A stretch of 64,000 nt of DNA. It comes from Sordaria brevicollis. Lineage: Eukaryota; Ascomycota; Sordariomycetes; Sordariales; Sordariaceae. This document shows, piece by piece, positions 22,743 through 33,983 of this stretch. The DNA lies in assembly GCA_033439795.1 (NCBI GenBank), contig JAUTDP010000014.1, forward strand, positions 186,001-250,000. The letters run 5' to 3'. A program made the translations under genes and the position numbers. The notes under the pieces are model-generated. The model was not told where the DNA came from. It did no database searches and saw only the letters and a list, made by a program, of their open reading frames with translations. The number at the start of each line of letters is the position of its first letter. Positions within the stretch are counted from its first letter, which is position 1.

Positions 22743-23629
22743 ATTGATTTTCTTTTTTCCGTTTCTTCTTTTTTCGTTCCTCCACCCTGATATATTTTTT
22801 TTTAGGACTTTTGGGTGGTTGTAGTGGGCATGGTCTGTGCTTTGCATGTAGGGTGGGTTGGTGGGGGTCATGTTGTGGGGGGGGGTTGAGAGGGTGTCAG
22901 TCAGGGTGGGGGTGCTTGTGTAAGTGGACATGTCCGTTTTGGGAAGTTGAGTTCTGAGAACGCGAATGGGAAGAGGGGAGGGAGAGGGACACTCATTGAA
23001 TGCGTGACCATCTGGGGGTTATGAAGAAATTAAGAGGATAATAAAGAGGGAATGGCTGGCTCTACTGCACTTGGACGAAATCTTCAGCTTGTCTTCGTTA
23101 TCCATTTTCGAAGACTTGTTGTGTTTTGGTGGTTTGTCCGCTCCCTCATTGATGTTGCAGTCTGAACAGCTGCATTACCCTGACAATGTCCTAATCACGT
23201 TACGGTATGCACAAACAAAGATTTGATTGGGGAGAATGAAAACGCTTTTGTCTATCCAAGTCTCAAAATCGCTGTGAACTGCTCGTCTAAGCCGTGGAAA
23301 TTGATCGAGTCCCTTGTGACCCACGCTCGTAGTTTCCATGCCGGCCCGCGGGCTTTCCCAAGTCCATCTACCTATCGCCAGTTTCCAACCATGCCAAACA
23401 TCCACCCAATACGCCATACTCCAATCCTTTCCAGTATGCCCGTCATCACCGATATCCTTGACCTCCAACCAAGCTTCCATGATACCAATGCTCAAAGGGA
23501 CCCAAAAGGCGAACTAGTATGAGAAGTCCCAGGTATCTCCTAATGCACCGGCACCGATAACACCAAGCAATGCCCCTTTTCTTTCCCTTATTCACCTTGC
23601 TTTCTTGCCCTTTTCTTCACCAGCCATCA
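22743..23629. other. Intergenic
   Basis: T-rich Pol III terminator tract directly after the tRNA, then G-rich sequence (about 22795-22920). No supported gene; an ORF at 23223-23522 has no recognisable features. Confidence 0.55.
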
Positions 23630-25041
23630 TCAACAAGCTACCTCCTTCTCAACAGAGAGCCACCAAATCTTCTTCTCAGCACGCAAAAGGTTCTGCATCC
23701 TCTCGCGGTCAATCTCCTCCTTGCGCTTGCGAGCGAAAGCTTCGTGGCGGCAGTTGTAGCACACGGAGAGGACGATTCGGTTCCATTGAGCGGTGGGGAA
23801 GGGGCGGGTGCCCGAAGGAAGCTTGGAGGGATCATCCACAGATGCGGGGATGGGGATGGGATGGCCGCAGGAGTAAGTGTTGTTCTGGGCGGGAATGGAG
23901 TGGCCGCAGGTGGAGTGAGTGGTGTTGTTCTGGTTCTGGTTGTTGTTAGCTCAGTTAGTTTGTGGGCTTGGTGTGGGAAGTTTGGAAGACGACTAAACGG
24001 TGGAACACAAATGAACTTACGCTTGAAGCTTCCTCTTGTTCGTGTTCATCGTCGGATGGCTCATCATTGGTGCTACCAGGTGTATAGGAGACACTGTCGT
24101 TATCGGACGCTTCATCGTCGTTATCATAATCATTGTCGTCGTCCTCTTCTTGATCGTCATCATCGTCGCTCTCGTCATCGTCGTCCTCTTCTTGATCGTC
24201 ATCATCGTCGCTCTTGTCATCGTCGTCATCGTCATCGTCGTCGTCATCGTCGGAGAAATTGTCATTGTACTCGGGCATGGTGATCCCAACAGCTTCCACC
24301 AGCTCAACGAGTCTCTTACGGGTCTGCTGGTCCATCACAGAAGGGTGGTGACTGACACAAATCACTGCTTCAGTCTCTTTGTGGGTCTTGTCCCCAGGGT
24401 GCATGTTTTCGGAAACCCACTCCCCGGACTCCCCGGTGTTTGAATCTGAAGAACAATCGAGGAGATCGGAAGAGGGAAGCTTCCAAGCACCAACCTCGCA
24501 GTTACACTCCTTGTGGTGCATATCGGCACGGCACACCGGGCAGCGGTACCCCCGATTGTACTTGGCCCGGCCGCAGATGGGGTTGTAAGCGGAGCTGTAC
24601 GGGCTGGGGTCGGGGAGCTCGTCTTTGTATTCGTTAAAGCAGGGGACGCAGAACATGTGTCCGCAGGGCAGAACGACAGCTTCAAAACGGACGGAGTCGG
24701 GGACTTTGACGGGAACACCGGCAATGTCGAGCTCTGCGTCATCGCAGAAGGCGCACATGGGCCGCGGGATGACGGTGCTTTGGTCTTGGGTCGATTCGGC
24801 ACGGGAGAGCAAGTAGTTTTTGACGACGTGCCACCGAGTGGTTCTCTTGCGGATGGGCTTTCGCGGCATTGTGGTGTGACCGATCTTGGAAAAGGGGGAT
24901 GACTGTCAGAAACAGGGAAGTTACTTGTGTGAGGACAGGATGAGAAAGGAGAATTACCTTTACAGATGACGAGGACGAGATGGAAGTCTTTGGCTTGCTA
25001 AGAGTAGCTATAGCCGTGTCGTTGTGTCCAGGAGTAGACAT
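23630..25041 (-). CDS. RING-finger protein with acidic repeat and C-terminal CGH motifs
   Basis: Three exons on the minus strand: 25041-24958, 24902-24021 and 23935-23630, giving 423 aa with all junctions in phase 0 (donors GTAATT and GTAAGT; acceptors GACAG and ACCAG). The RING is C-terminal to a basic start: CAFCDDAELD, then LPCGHMFCVPCFNEY, then CPVC, with an insertion between the second and third pairs. A poly-Asp tract with two copies of an SDDDDDQEEDDD-like unit is encoded by a GTC/ATC microsatellite (about 24120-24255). The last exon begins Asn/Thr-rich with two similar units STCGHSIP and YSCGHPIP and ends in a basic helix after VCYNCRHEAF. Probably a ubiquitin ligase; the substrate is unknown. 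The last exon is the less certain part, though its frame, branch site and splice phase agree. Confidence 0.82.
24120..24255. repeat. GTCATC/GTCGTC trinucleotide-rich microsatellite encoding poly-Asp
   Basis: Repeated TCG/TCA/TCC trinucleotides on the plus strand; on the coding (minus) strand these are GAC/GAT/GAA codons. Two copies of a block containing CCTCTTCTTGATCGTC show a recent tandem duplication within the coding region. Confidence 0.85.
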
Positions 25042-25855
25042 TTTGTGTAGAGTCTTTTGTTATTTGAGTCCGTCGGAGCTCAAGAAAGCGAGATGTTGAG
25101 CGGGGGTTTGGGACAAGACTTGGGATGGTGGACAGGAAGACTGGTTCAAAGCTGGGAGAGAACTCAATGGGTTTATGGCGTCTGAGCTGTAGAGAGTAAA
25201 ATACCGAGTAAAAATTTGCGTAGTACTTAGTGGTGAGAGTTTCTCAAAGTTAAGAAGAAGGTTGACGGATTGATGAAGGATAGAGAAAAGAGATCAAAAT
25301 GGAGGGGGGAATTCCACTTTTTAATAATACGAAGGATGAGGACTGCAGGTAAATTTAACATTTCGCGCACACATAGACAAATGTAGCCCAAGAAGCATAT
25401 GCAGCGATAAACTTGCGTGAAACACCTTCTATTGCAACCATAGATGCTGTACCTTTTCCTCAGTTACCTTCAAGTTCTTCAACTCACATCTGTTTAGGTC
25501 GCCGCCACTTGACGATTTCTGCAGAACGTAACAGAAATTGAATTCACAAGCAGAACAAACAAACCGCAATACGGGTGTTATTAACATCAAAAACTGTTCC
25601 ACATCCGATTCTCCGAATATCATCTACTCGTGTCCCGACTTGCACGGCCACCGGCTCCGTGCCTCCGGCGTTAAAAGCGGGGCAAAAGACCGATTGTCCC
25701 GGTCGGCTGTGGTCGGTGGCCTACCATTGGCAATAGGGCTTAGGGTCCGTATAGTGCCAGAGCCATGAGGTTGGCCCCGAGCGACCTTCAGTCCGTATAA
25801 AGAAACGTGGAAATTTACCAAATGCATCGGGTTAGCGAGAGGAGGTGGGCACATG
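25042..25855. other. Intergenic left of the retrotransposon, not RIPed
   Basis: Normal base composition with CA and TG dinucleotides present, in contrast to the adjacent element. Small ORFs (to 76 codons) are unsupported. An 8-bp inverted pair GGCCACCG/CGGTGGCC lies near 25647 and 25714. Confidence 0.55.
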
Positions 25856-25860
25856 CTAAC
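25856..25860. repeat. Target-site duplication, left copy (CTAAC)
   Basis: CTAAC immediately before the left LTR is repeated exactly after the right LTR at 32838-32842, the 5-bp duplication expected of Copia integration. Confidence 0.95.
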
Positions 25861-26034
25861 TGTTGAAGCTATTTATATGTCTTAGTATAGTGGATACGAT
25901 CTACATATGGTTTCCCTTGTATATATAGCTAGACTTCGTCTCCCTCTTCTCTTGCTCTCTCTCTCTTCAATTAATTAAACTTCACCACTACATTTTCGCT
26001 TCCCTTACGTAATACTTATCTGTATAGTTTAATA
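25861..26034 (+). repeat. Left LTR (174 bp)
   Basis: Begins TGTTGAAG and ends TTTAATA, an altered form of the TTCAACA seen at the right LTR end. By hand alignment the two LTRs differ at about 20 of 174 positions, all transitions with no indels, as expected from RIP acting on both copies. Confidence 0.95.
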
Positions 26035-26064
26035 GGTTATAAGCCCGGTAACGCTTACGCGTTA
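26035..26064 (+). promoter_or_regulatory. Primer-binding site resembling an internal half of initiator tRNA-Met
   Basis: GGTTATAAGCCC directly after the LTR matches the reverse complement of the eukaryotic initiator tRNA-Met anticodon arm (GGTTATGAGCCC) with one G-to-A change; the following ACGCTTACGCG also resembles the complement of its D-arm side. Priming from a cleaved 5' half of this tRNA is known for Drosophila copia. The comparison is from memory of the tRNA. Confidence 0.6.
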
Positions 26065-29000
26065 CATTCGATTCAATTAAATTAAAAGATCCTTGCCTAC
26101 CCCCTCCTTCCCTTTCCTCCTTTAATTTTCCTTATTTCTTTTATCTTTCTATTACTTCGATGTAATTTATATTCGAAAGGTTTTTACCTCCCTTATAGGA
26201 TATAAAACGCCGTTATTAATATAACCGCGGTTTATAACCTAAATTAACGTATAGACTGCTTAGCGGTTAAAAATTCGGCAATTTAAAACGCGGAAATATT
26301 ATATTATAAATATATTAATTTTTTATAAATTCTATTATATAATTTATTATAGATTTTACTTAAAATTATTACGTTTTTTTTATAATTTAATAAAATTAAT
26401 ATATTTATTAATAATATCCGTTTTATTTTAACGGAAATACGATTTTCTTATCGAAAAAACCGTTTTCGATTATTTAAATACCTTACTAATGCGTAATATA
26501 TAGCTAACTCCTATATTTATTTTACTATCCGTTAATAATAATATTTATTATATTTCGCGATGTAATTATTAAATACTTTAAATATTTATATTTATATTTA
26601 TATTTAAAGTTCGGTATATTTACTTTATAAAAGATTTTTAATAAATTTCGAATAGAGTATATTAGTATAATTTCCGGCCGTGCTCTATAAAATTATTTAT
26701 TATGTATTAGTATTTATATTACGATTTTATATATTTATTAAAAGAAATTACTATTATATTATATATTTTCTATTTTTTATTTTAGGATTTATTATTTATT
26801 ACGCTATTACTTCCTACTTTTATTACTTCTTTTTTTAATATTATTATTAATCTTATTCTATTTTTATTTTTAAATTCTACCGATATTTAGGGCTTTATTA
26901 TTAAATTACTTATTCCCCCGATTTTTATTATTCCTTTAATTCCCGCTATTCCTCCGGTTCCTATTTCTTTTTTGTATTTAAGTATTTAATTCCGCTATTT
27001 ATCCAAATTATAAAAATAATTAATAAATCCCTCGAAGAATTTTTCGACGTCCCGCTCTTCGAAAACGGTAGCTGTAATTATATAGTGTAACGTAAGTCCC
27101 TTTCGGCCTTTATTATATCGTATTCGATTTTTAATATTTATAATAACTTTACGCCCTTTAAGCTTCGTAGCGGCATTTTTAATTAAAAGAATAAAGAAAA
27201 ATATAATACTTAATAAATTAAATAATATTAATAATTATGTACCTTCGTTCTAAAATTCGCCTTTACTATTTATAATAATTTTAAGAATACCGATTACGAA
27301 ACTATTTATATAGCTTTCGATTAGGCTTAAAATAAATACCGTTTATATAATATGAAGGTTTATTACGATACTTTTACGCGCTTCCGTAAATTCTTTTTAA
27401 TTAATTATAGTGGTATTATTATAGATTTCGTAAATAAAATTTAAATTATTTAAGAGGAATTAGCCGAAATAAATTTAAAATATATTAAATTTCAAATCCT
27501 TTAATTAATCGATTACTTTTTCTTCGGGTTAAGCCTAAAATATAATATTTTTATATTTCGGTTTATTTAAAATTATTTTATTTTATTGGAGTGGGATAAT
27601 TTAAGCGTTATAATTCGTTATATTATTATATTCGACTAAATTAAATATATTATTAAAATTGAAGAGGTATTAATTAATTAACGTTAGAATTAGGATAAAG
27701 AAAAGAAAGAAATTTAATTTAATTTATAAATTACTTTAATCGCCTATATTTCCTAAAACCTTTCTTTATTTAAATTTAAGAATATTAATAAACGTACCTA
27801 TAATTTAGGTTTTATAAATAAGAAATAAAAATTATATTCCCTTTATAAAATATTTAATTATAATAACGAGCGTTATAGCGTTTAATACCCCGAAAAGTAC
27901 GTTAATAAAAGTTAAAGCGATGTTTTTAAAGTTATTTCGTTAAATATTTAATTTTCTACTATTATATTAATTATAATAGGTTTAAACGAGGTATTTAATA
28001 ATAAAAAATTTTTAAAAAACTTTCGCCCTAATAAACGTTTGCGTACCGATTAAGGTATACCCGGTTTATAATCCCCTTTTTCGAATATTATAAATTTAAT
28101 AATATTTAGTATTATTACCGATTTATATTCTTTTTCTACCCCTGTACTATCTTTAATTTTTCTTATTTTCCTAAGGGGAATACTATTTAATTATATTTCT
28201 TAATAGAACGCCTAAATATTATTTTATAACGTTCCGCTATTTACTTTTAATTTTATTTTATTTATTCCCGTAATATTTAAAATTACGTCTTAATAAAAAG
28301 GAACTCCGGCCGAAGTTTTTATTAACCCCTTACTTACTTTTAATTTTATTTTTTTTATTTTTATTTTAATTACGTTTTTAATATTAAATTTTTAAAATAT
28401 TATTTTAACTTTTATTAACGTAATTTTAATTACTAATTAATTTCTAAATATATTACCCCTTTTTAATTCTAAATTCGTTAATAAGGTCGTTACTTTATCC
28501 GTATTTAAAGCCTATTATAATTTTTTATATAATTTCTAATATATTATTATTATCGATTTAAGCGTTATTAATTATATATTTTATAATAAAACCAATTTTC
28601 GGAATTTATATCCTTATATTAACCCCCCGATTATAAGGATAGGCAATATAGAAATTACTTTAGAAGGAACCGGCACCTACGTACTTCGAATTATTATAAA
28701 TAAAGACGCTTCGTTTATTCTCCTCGAAGGAATTTACTATTTATTAAGAATAATTTATAACTTTTTTTCTATTTTATAATTAAATTATAAAAACTTTATT
28801 ATAATATTTAGAAATAGTATTATTATTGGAGTATATAATTATAAAATCCGCTTTAAAGGCTTTAAAATTAATAATATTTATATTTTAAATTAATTAACTT
28901 CTAAATTTAACCCTTAATTACGCTTTACTTTTATTATTTACGCTATAGAATGTAAACGATTTAAAATTTAGTATAAACGGTTAATTTACTTTAATAAATT

Positions 29001-31068
29001 AAATATTATTATACTCTAATTTATAATTATTAATATTTACCCCGTCTCCGATTCCTACTTTTATAATAAATATACCCTAAAGCGATTTAAATAAATTCCT
29101 TATAAAATAATAATATATAAAGGGAATTGGCCCTTCGAATATATTTATATTAATATATACGGTTTATTTTACTTTAAGGGTTTAAAGGGATAAAGGTATT
29201 AAATTATAATTACGAATAATTTTATTTAATTTATATAATATTACGCTATTAAAACGAAAAATGAATTTTTAAACGTTATTGAATAATAATATTATAAAAT
29301 TAATAGGCCTAAATGCCCCGTATAATATATATATTTAGATCGGGTTGGCGAAAATATTAACGGGAAATTTCAATATTAATACTAGAATTGTTTTATAATA
29401 TTCAATTATTCTACGGTTAATTAATATTAGTAAAATAATATTATAGAATATTTTAATAGGGTTCTATAAGAACGTATTATTATTATTCTTTTCGCTAAAA
29501 ATTTCTATTATCGCTTTTAGCCAATCTTACTCTAAACGGTCGTATATTTTAAGAATAAATTTTTTAATCGAATAATAAATAAAATTCTATTCGAAATATA
29601 ATTCGGCCTTAAACTTAATTTCTCCTATTTTAGGGTTATTAATACCCCCTATTATTATAAACTTATTAATATAAACTTTCTAGGAAAATTAACCCCTATA
29701 ACCGGCCGAAATAAATTATTAAATTATAAAAAATTAATTAATTATATCGTCCTTACGGATAATAATAAAATTATTAATATTAATAATATAATTATTAATA
29801 AAATGTATATATATATTTTTATTAACCTAATTACTATTAATAAAGAAAATTTATTAAAATTATTACCCTCCCCTTTTACGCCCGTATTAACGTTTAATTA
29901 TTCTAATACCTTTATTACGGTTTTTAATATTAATAACCCTTTAATCCCTATATTTTCCCCTCTTCCTATAACCCCCTCTCCTAAATTAAACGTACCCGGT
30001 ATTATAGCGGAAAAGTGCCTAAATTCCTTAAATATCCTTCCCGCCACTTCCTCCTTACTTTTTTAATTAAGGGGAATTCTTTTAAATTCTAAATCCGAAT
30101 TAAATACGGATTATAAAGGAATTTTAATATTATAATTAAAGGGAAATTTTAATTTCATTACGTTATTTTTATATTAATTTACGTTTTTTGATTTATTCCC
30201 TTTATTATTCTTTAGCGTTTAATCCTTTTAACCCTCTTTCCTAAAGGATTTATTATAATATTTTACTTCGATAATACCGCTTAAATTTTTACTTATATTT
30301 AATATTATTTATATTAATAGTAATTTAAGCTTTTTCGACCTTAATTACTTACGTTCTATTATAAACCGCTATTTTAAATTCTATTCCTTAAATCCTATTA
30401 TTCTTAATAAATAATAATTATTATTAATAATTATAAATAGATAGAAACCCGATTTATTAATTCTTATTATTTTCGTTATCTTATTTACTATAAAACCTTA
30501 AATACTTTAAGAGGTTAAATAATATCCCGATTAATTATAATAATTCAAAATTATATAAGCCGAATATAATTTTTTTATTAAAAATAAAATTTAAATATTT
30601 ATCCCGTTTAATATCAATTAACGATTTTTAATTAGAAAATAAATTTATAAATTTAAGACCGGTCTTAATAATAAAATCCTTCGTTATAAAGTTCGTTAAA
30701 TAATTTATAATTTCGAATAATAGGAAGGGATTAATTATAATAAAATTTTCGTTTTAGTTATAAAGCCTATAAGTTATAAATTTATCTTCGTATTTATTAC
30801 TACTTTCGATTTAAAATTAGAATAAATAGACGTTTAAACCGCTTTTCTTTATAGCTTTATTAAAAAAGAAATTTATATAATATAATTACCCGGTATTATT
30901 ATAAGTAATTTAGAAAGGTTTTATAAATTTAATCGCGCCCTTTATAAATTAAAGTAGAATCCCCGCGTATAATATAATACTTTAGCTACTTTCTTCGCTA
31001 ACTTTAATTTTAAATTACTTTTATTTAATATTATTATTTTTAATAAAGGAATAATTTTTATCGCTATT

Positions 31069-31080
31069 TACGTCGACGAT
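31069..31080 (+). other. Conserved YVDD codons of the dead reverse transcriptase
   Basis: TAC GTC GAC GAT survives within a block whose neighbours translate to IFIAI-YVDD-LFI. The codons contain no CpA or TpG on either strand apart from flanking positions, so RIP had nothing to mutate. Confidence 0.85.
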
Positions 31081-32663
31081 TTATTTATTATAAGCCCTTC
31101 CAAATTTAAAATCTAAGCCTTAAAAAGCGCCCTTAATTAACGTTTTAAAATAACCGATATAAATCCGTATTTATATTATTTAAATATATTAATTATTTAT
31201 AATAGGCTAAATTATATTATTTAATTTAGTTAGAAGGCTTATATTAAAAAGGTATTCGAAGATTTCGGTATATTTAACGGTAAATTAGTATTAATATTTA
31301 TAGAAATAAATAAAATATTTAAACCTTTTAAGGATTTTCGAACTTCCGATAATAATAAATATTAATACGCCTACGCTATCGGTTCGTTTATATATATTAT
31401 ATTCGGTATACGATTAAATATTACCTTCGTAATATTTTTTTATAGCCGCTACTTTACTAAACTTATTAAAGCGTATATTATAGCCGTAAAACGTATCCTT
31501 TAATACTTTTAATATACTTTAGATTATTATTTTATTTATATATTTAATTCTACTTTTAATTTTAAATATATTTTCTTAAATTATTTTAATTCTAATTAAG
31601 GCGGATATAACGCTATTAACCGGTTTATTAGAGGATATATTTTCCAAATTAATAATATTTCTATTAATTAATCTTCTAAATACTAATAGACTATTATTCT
31701 ATCCTTTTACGAAATAGAGGTTATAATATAAATTTAAACGTTTAAGGAAATTATGTAATTTAAATAATTATTAATCGATTTTACTTACGTACTTATTTAA
31801 ATTACCTTTATTCGTTATAATAATTAAAACGTTATATAATTTACGAATAACCTTTAATATTACTTTAGAATAAAATATATTAAAATTTAATATATATAAT
31901 ATTATAAAGCGTAAAGCCGTAGCGAAATTACTTTTAAATATATCCCTATAACCGAGTAAATAGCCGATATTTTTACGAAAGTCCTACCTAAGGACGTCTT
32001 TTAACGCTACCGCGGGTCCTTTAGGGTATTCCCCGCTACGTCGTTTATTATAATTTAATACTTTATATTACTATACTATTATATTAATTTATTTAATTAA
32101 TTATTACCCTACTAATACCTTTATTTACCCCTTATACTTCTTATCTCTCGGTTTATTCTATATTTAATTAATCCCTTTACGATTTTACTACCCTTTAATC
32201 TATCGAAAATGCGACCTAATAATTAAACCTACAATTTTTTAGCTCCGCGAAATTCGCTATTATATAGGAATTTTAAAAATCGATTCACGGCTATTCCTTA
32301 CCTTCCCGTAGCCCTACGGTTATATTTTTACTACCGTTATATTTATTTCGATAAAACGAATCGATTAGTACTATTTACGAGATTTTACGACTACTATATC
32401 AAAAGTTCTTACTATTTTTATATTTTTTACTATTTTTTTTCTCTCTTAAGAACTTCTCCCTTCAATTATTTTTTTCCTTATATATCCCCTCCGGTAATAA
32501 TCCTTTTTCTTATTAAATTTTACTAATATTGACCGTAATAGGCGAAGAAGAGAGCTATTTATAAATAACCTCACTTTTACTACTTTTAATAATTACTCCC
32601 TCCATTTCTTCGTTTACCCGTTTATTATTATATAAGGCAATCTATATTTGGATTGAGGGGGAG

Positions 32664-32837
32664 TATTGAAGCTATTTATATGTCTTGGTATAGTGGATAC
32701 GATCTATATATAGTTTCCCTTATATATATAGCTAGATTTCGTCTCCCTCCTTTCTTGCTCTCTCTCTCTTTAATTAATTAAACTTCACCACCACATTCTC
32801 GCCTCCCTCACATAATGCTCATCCGTATGGTTCAACA
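32664..32837 (+). repeat. Right LTR (174 bp)
   Basis: Starts TATTGAAG (first G of TGTTGAAG changed to A) and ends TTCAACA. Less mutated than the left LTR in its 3' half. Preceded by the polypurine tract GAGGGGGAG. Confidence 0.95.
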
Positions 32838-32842
32838 CTAAC
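32838..32842. repeat. Target-site duplication, right copy (CTAAC)
   Basis: Exact copy of 25856-25860 immediately after the right LTR. Confidence 0.95.
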
Positions 32843-33500
32843 ACCACTTTTTACCCTGCAGTATTCTCTTGTGGCTTGCCCTACATGTGAGGGTTTTACC
32901 TGCTGAAGGTCCTCTAATTGTTTATGCATTTTGGTTCCCCAGTTTCCGGGCCCGTCTTCTTTGCTTGTTCAGATTTCGAGTACCGTGGATCATATAATAG
33001 TGGCAGCGGGATATCCGACAGCGACAAAATCCGACTTCGATATGGATAAGCCCACATATCTTGAACCGCTTTTTTAGCCACCCCCTTTTTTTTTCATGAA
33101 ATAATGCACCAGATTACTTGTAGGGTACGCTCATCACTCGAGATCCCTCTTGGGCTTTATAGGGTTCCCATTAAAATCTTTGTCCGTTGTTGAGTTCATC
33201 GATATGTAAAACTCCCCGCTGATCACCGACCGCCATCCTCCTGTAAGATTGTCCCAGGTGCACCAATCCATAATTTGGCCCATGCTTTGAGCCATTTCGA
33301 GACTGTTCGCGTGTTAGTTTTGACTCTGTCAAACCCATTCTCGTTTTCTTGCACGCAAGTTCCCTGGTTGACACACGGATAATACAAACACTCTTATTAT
33401 AGATAAAGGAATGTAACTGAGGGGGGGGTATATAACAAAGACAAAGAACAAAAATACCTAATGAGAGTAAGAAGGAGAGAATAAAGCAACAGAGTACGTA
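32843..33500. other. Intergenic right of the retrotransposon
   Basis: Base composition returns to normal at the LTR edge. No gene seen; a 67-codon minus ORF at 33171-33374 has no features. Confidence 0.55.
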
Positions 33501-33983
33501 CTAGATTAAAGGACGCCCAGGGCATTTCATATATCCTTTTCCTCCACAGCTGGCCTCAAGGTGAAGCTTCCCGTACACATGGACCTGCATATTCTTGATG
33601 CCCGGTACAATAGGCAAAACCTGTTCCTGACCCTTTGCTACTAATTGAGCAATCATTGTCACTGCCTCGTCAATCGAAGTGGCGTGGTTCCAGGTAGTTG
33701 TCCAGCATGCCACATCAAGAGGCGGAGTGACGTCGCGCTTGAAACGGCGCTCGGCCCCGTCCCATTCATCAATAGAACGGGCTCTAGAAGCGTTGTAGGC
33801 ATCAAGAACCTGTTCAGGCGTCATAGCGACGATGTTGGGGCTGGAAAGATCCTCAACCCATGAAGCGAAGGAGAAGGGCTTTTCGGTTACTTCGGCACTC
33901 GGGAGGGCTGTGATACCGATGATGGTCTGGATGATAAGAAGGGAAAAGGCCATTAGGGCTGAAGAACGTAGAGGTTGCTTCAT
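33501..33983 (-). CDS. Small secreted protein with Kex2-type site, family not recognised
   Basis: Single-exon ORF of 160 aa. The N-terminus is a clear signal peptide (MKQPLRSSALMAFSLLIIQ..., cleavage probably after ITALPSA). A dibasic KR followed by D (about residue 85, RRFKRDVTPP) resembles a Kex2 processing site, which would release a mature C-terminal piece of about 75 residues containing three cysteines (one in VACWTTTW, two in SCGGKGYMKC). Upstream sequence to 34080 is AT-rich and could be a promoter. I see no catalytic motif or known domain. It could be a wall-associated or extracellular protein; no function is assigned. Confidence 0.7.
   Translation of the reverse strand: MKQPLRSSALMAFSLLIIQTIIGITALPSAEVTEKPFSFASWVEDLSSPNIVAMTPEQVLDAYNASRARSIDEWDGAERRFKRDVTPPLDVACWTTTWNHATSIDEAVTMIAQLVAKGQEQVLPIVPGIKNMQVHVYGKLHLEASCGGKGYMKCPGRPLI

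Larger units (their letters stand above)
25861..32837 (+). mobile_element. Full-length Ty1/Copia-type LTR retrotransposon inactivated by RIP
   Basis: A 6977-bp element bounded by 174-bp LTRs, a 5-bp target duplication, a primer-binding site after the left LTR and a purine tract (GAGGGGGAG) before the right one. Inside, sequence is extremely AT-rich with CA and TG nearly absent while CG persists, so stop codons fill every frame. Protein relics are readable through the C-to-T and G-to-A changes and occur in Copia order: a protease-like IDxxxS segment (about 28552), an integrase block (about 29090-29700), reverse transcriptase with intact YVDD codons (31069-31080), and an RNase H/C-terminal block ending ADIFTK-LPKD (about 31600-32010). 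Integrase before reverse transcriptase identifies Copia rather than Gypsy. No functional product is possible. Confidence 0.95.

Noticed and set aside
29803..30066. 87-codon ORF inside the RIPed element
   Set aside because: A chance gap between stops in the linker between integrase and reverse transcriptase relics; AT-biased residues only.
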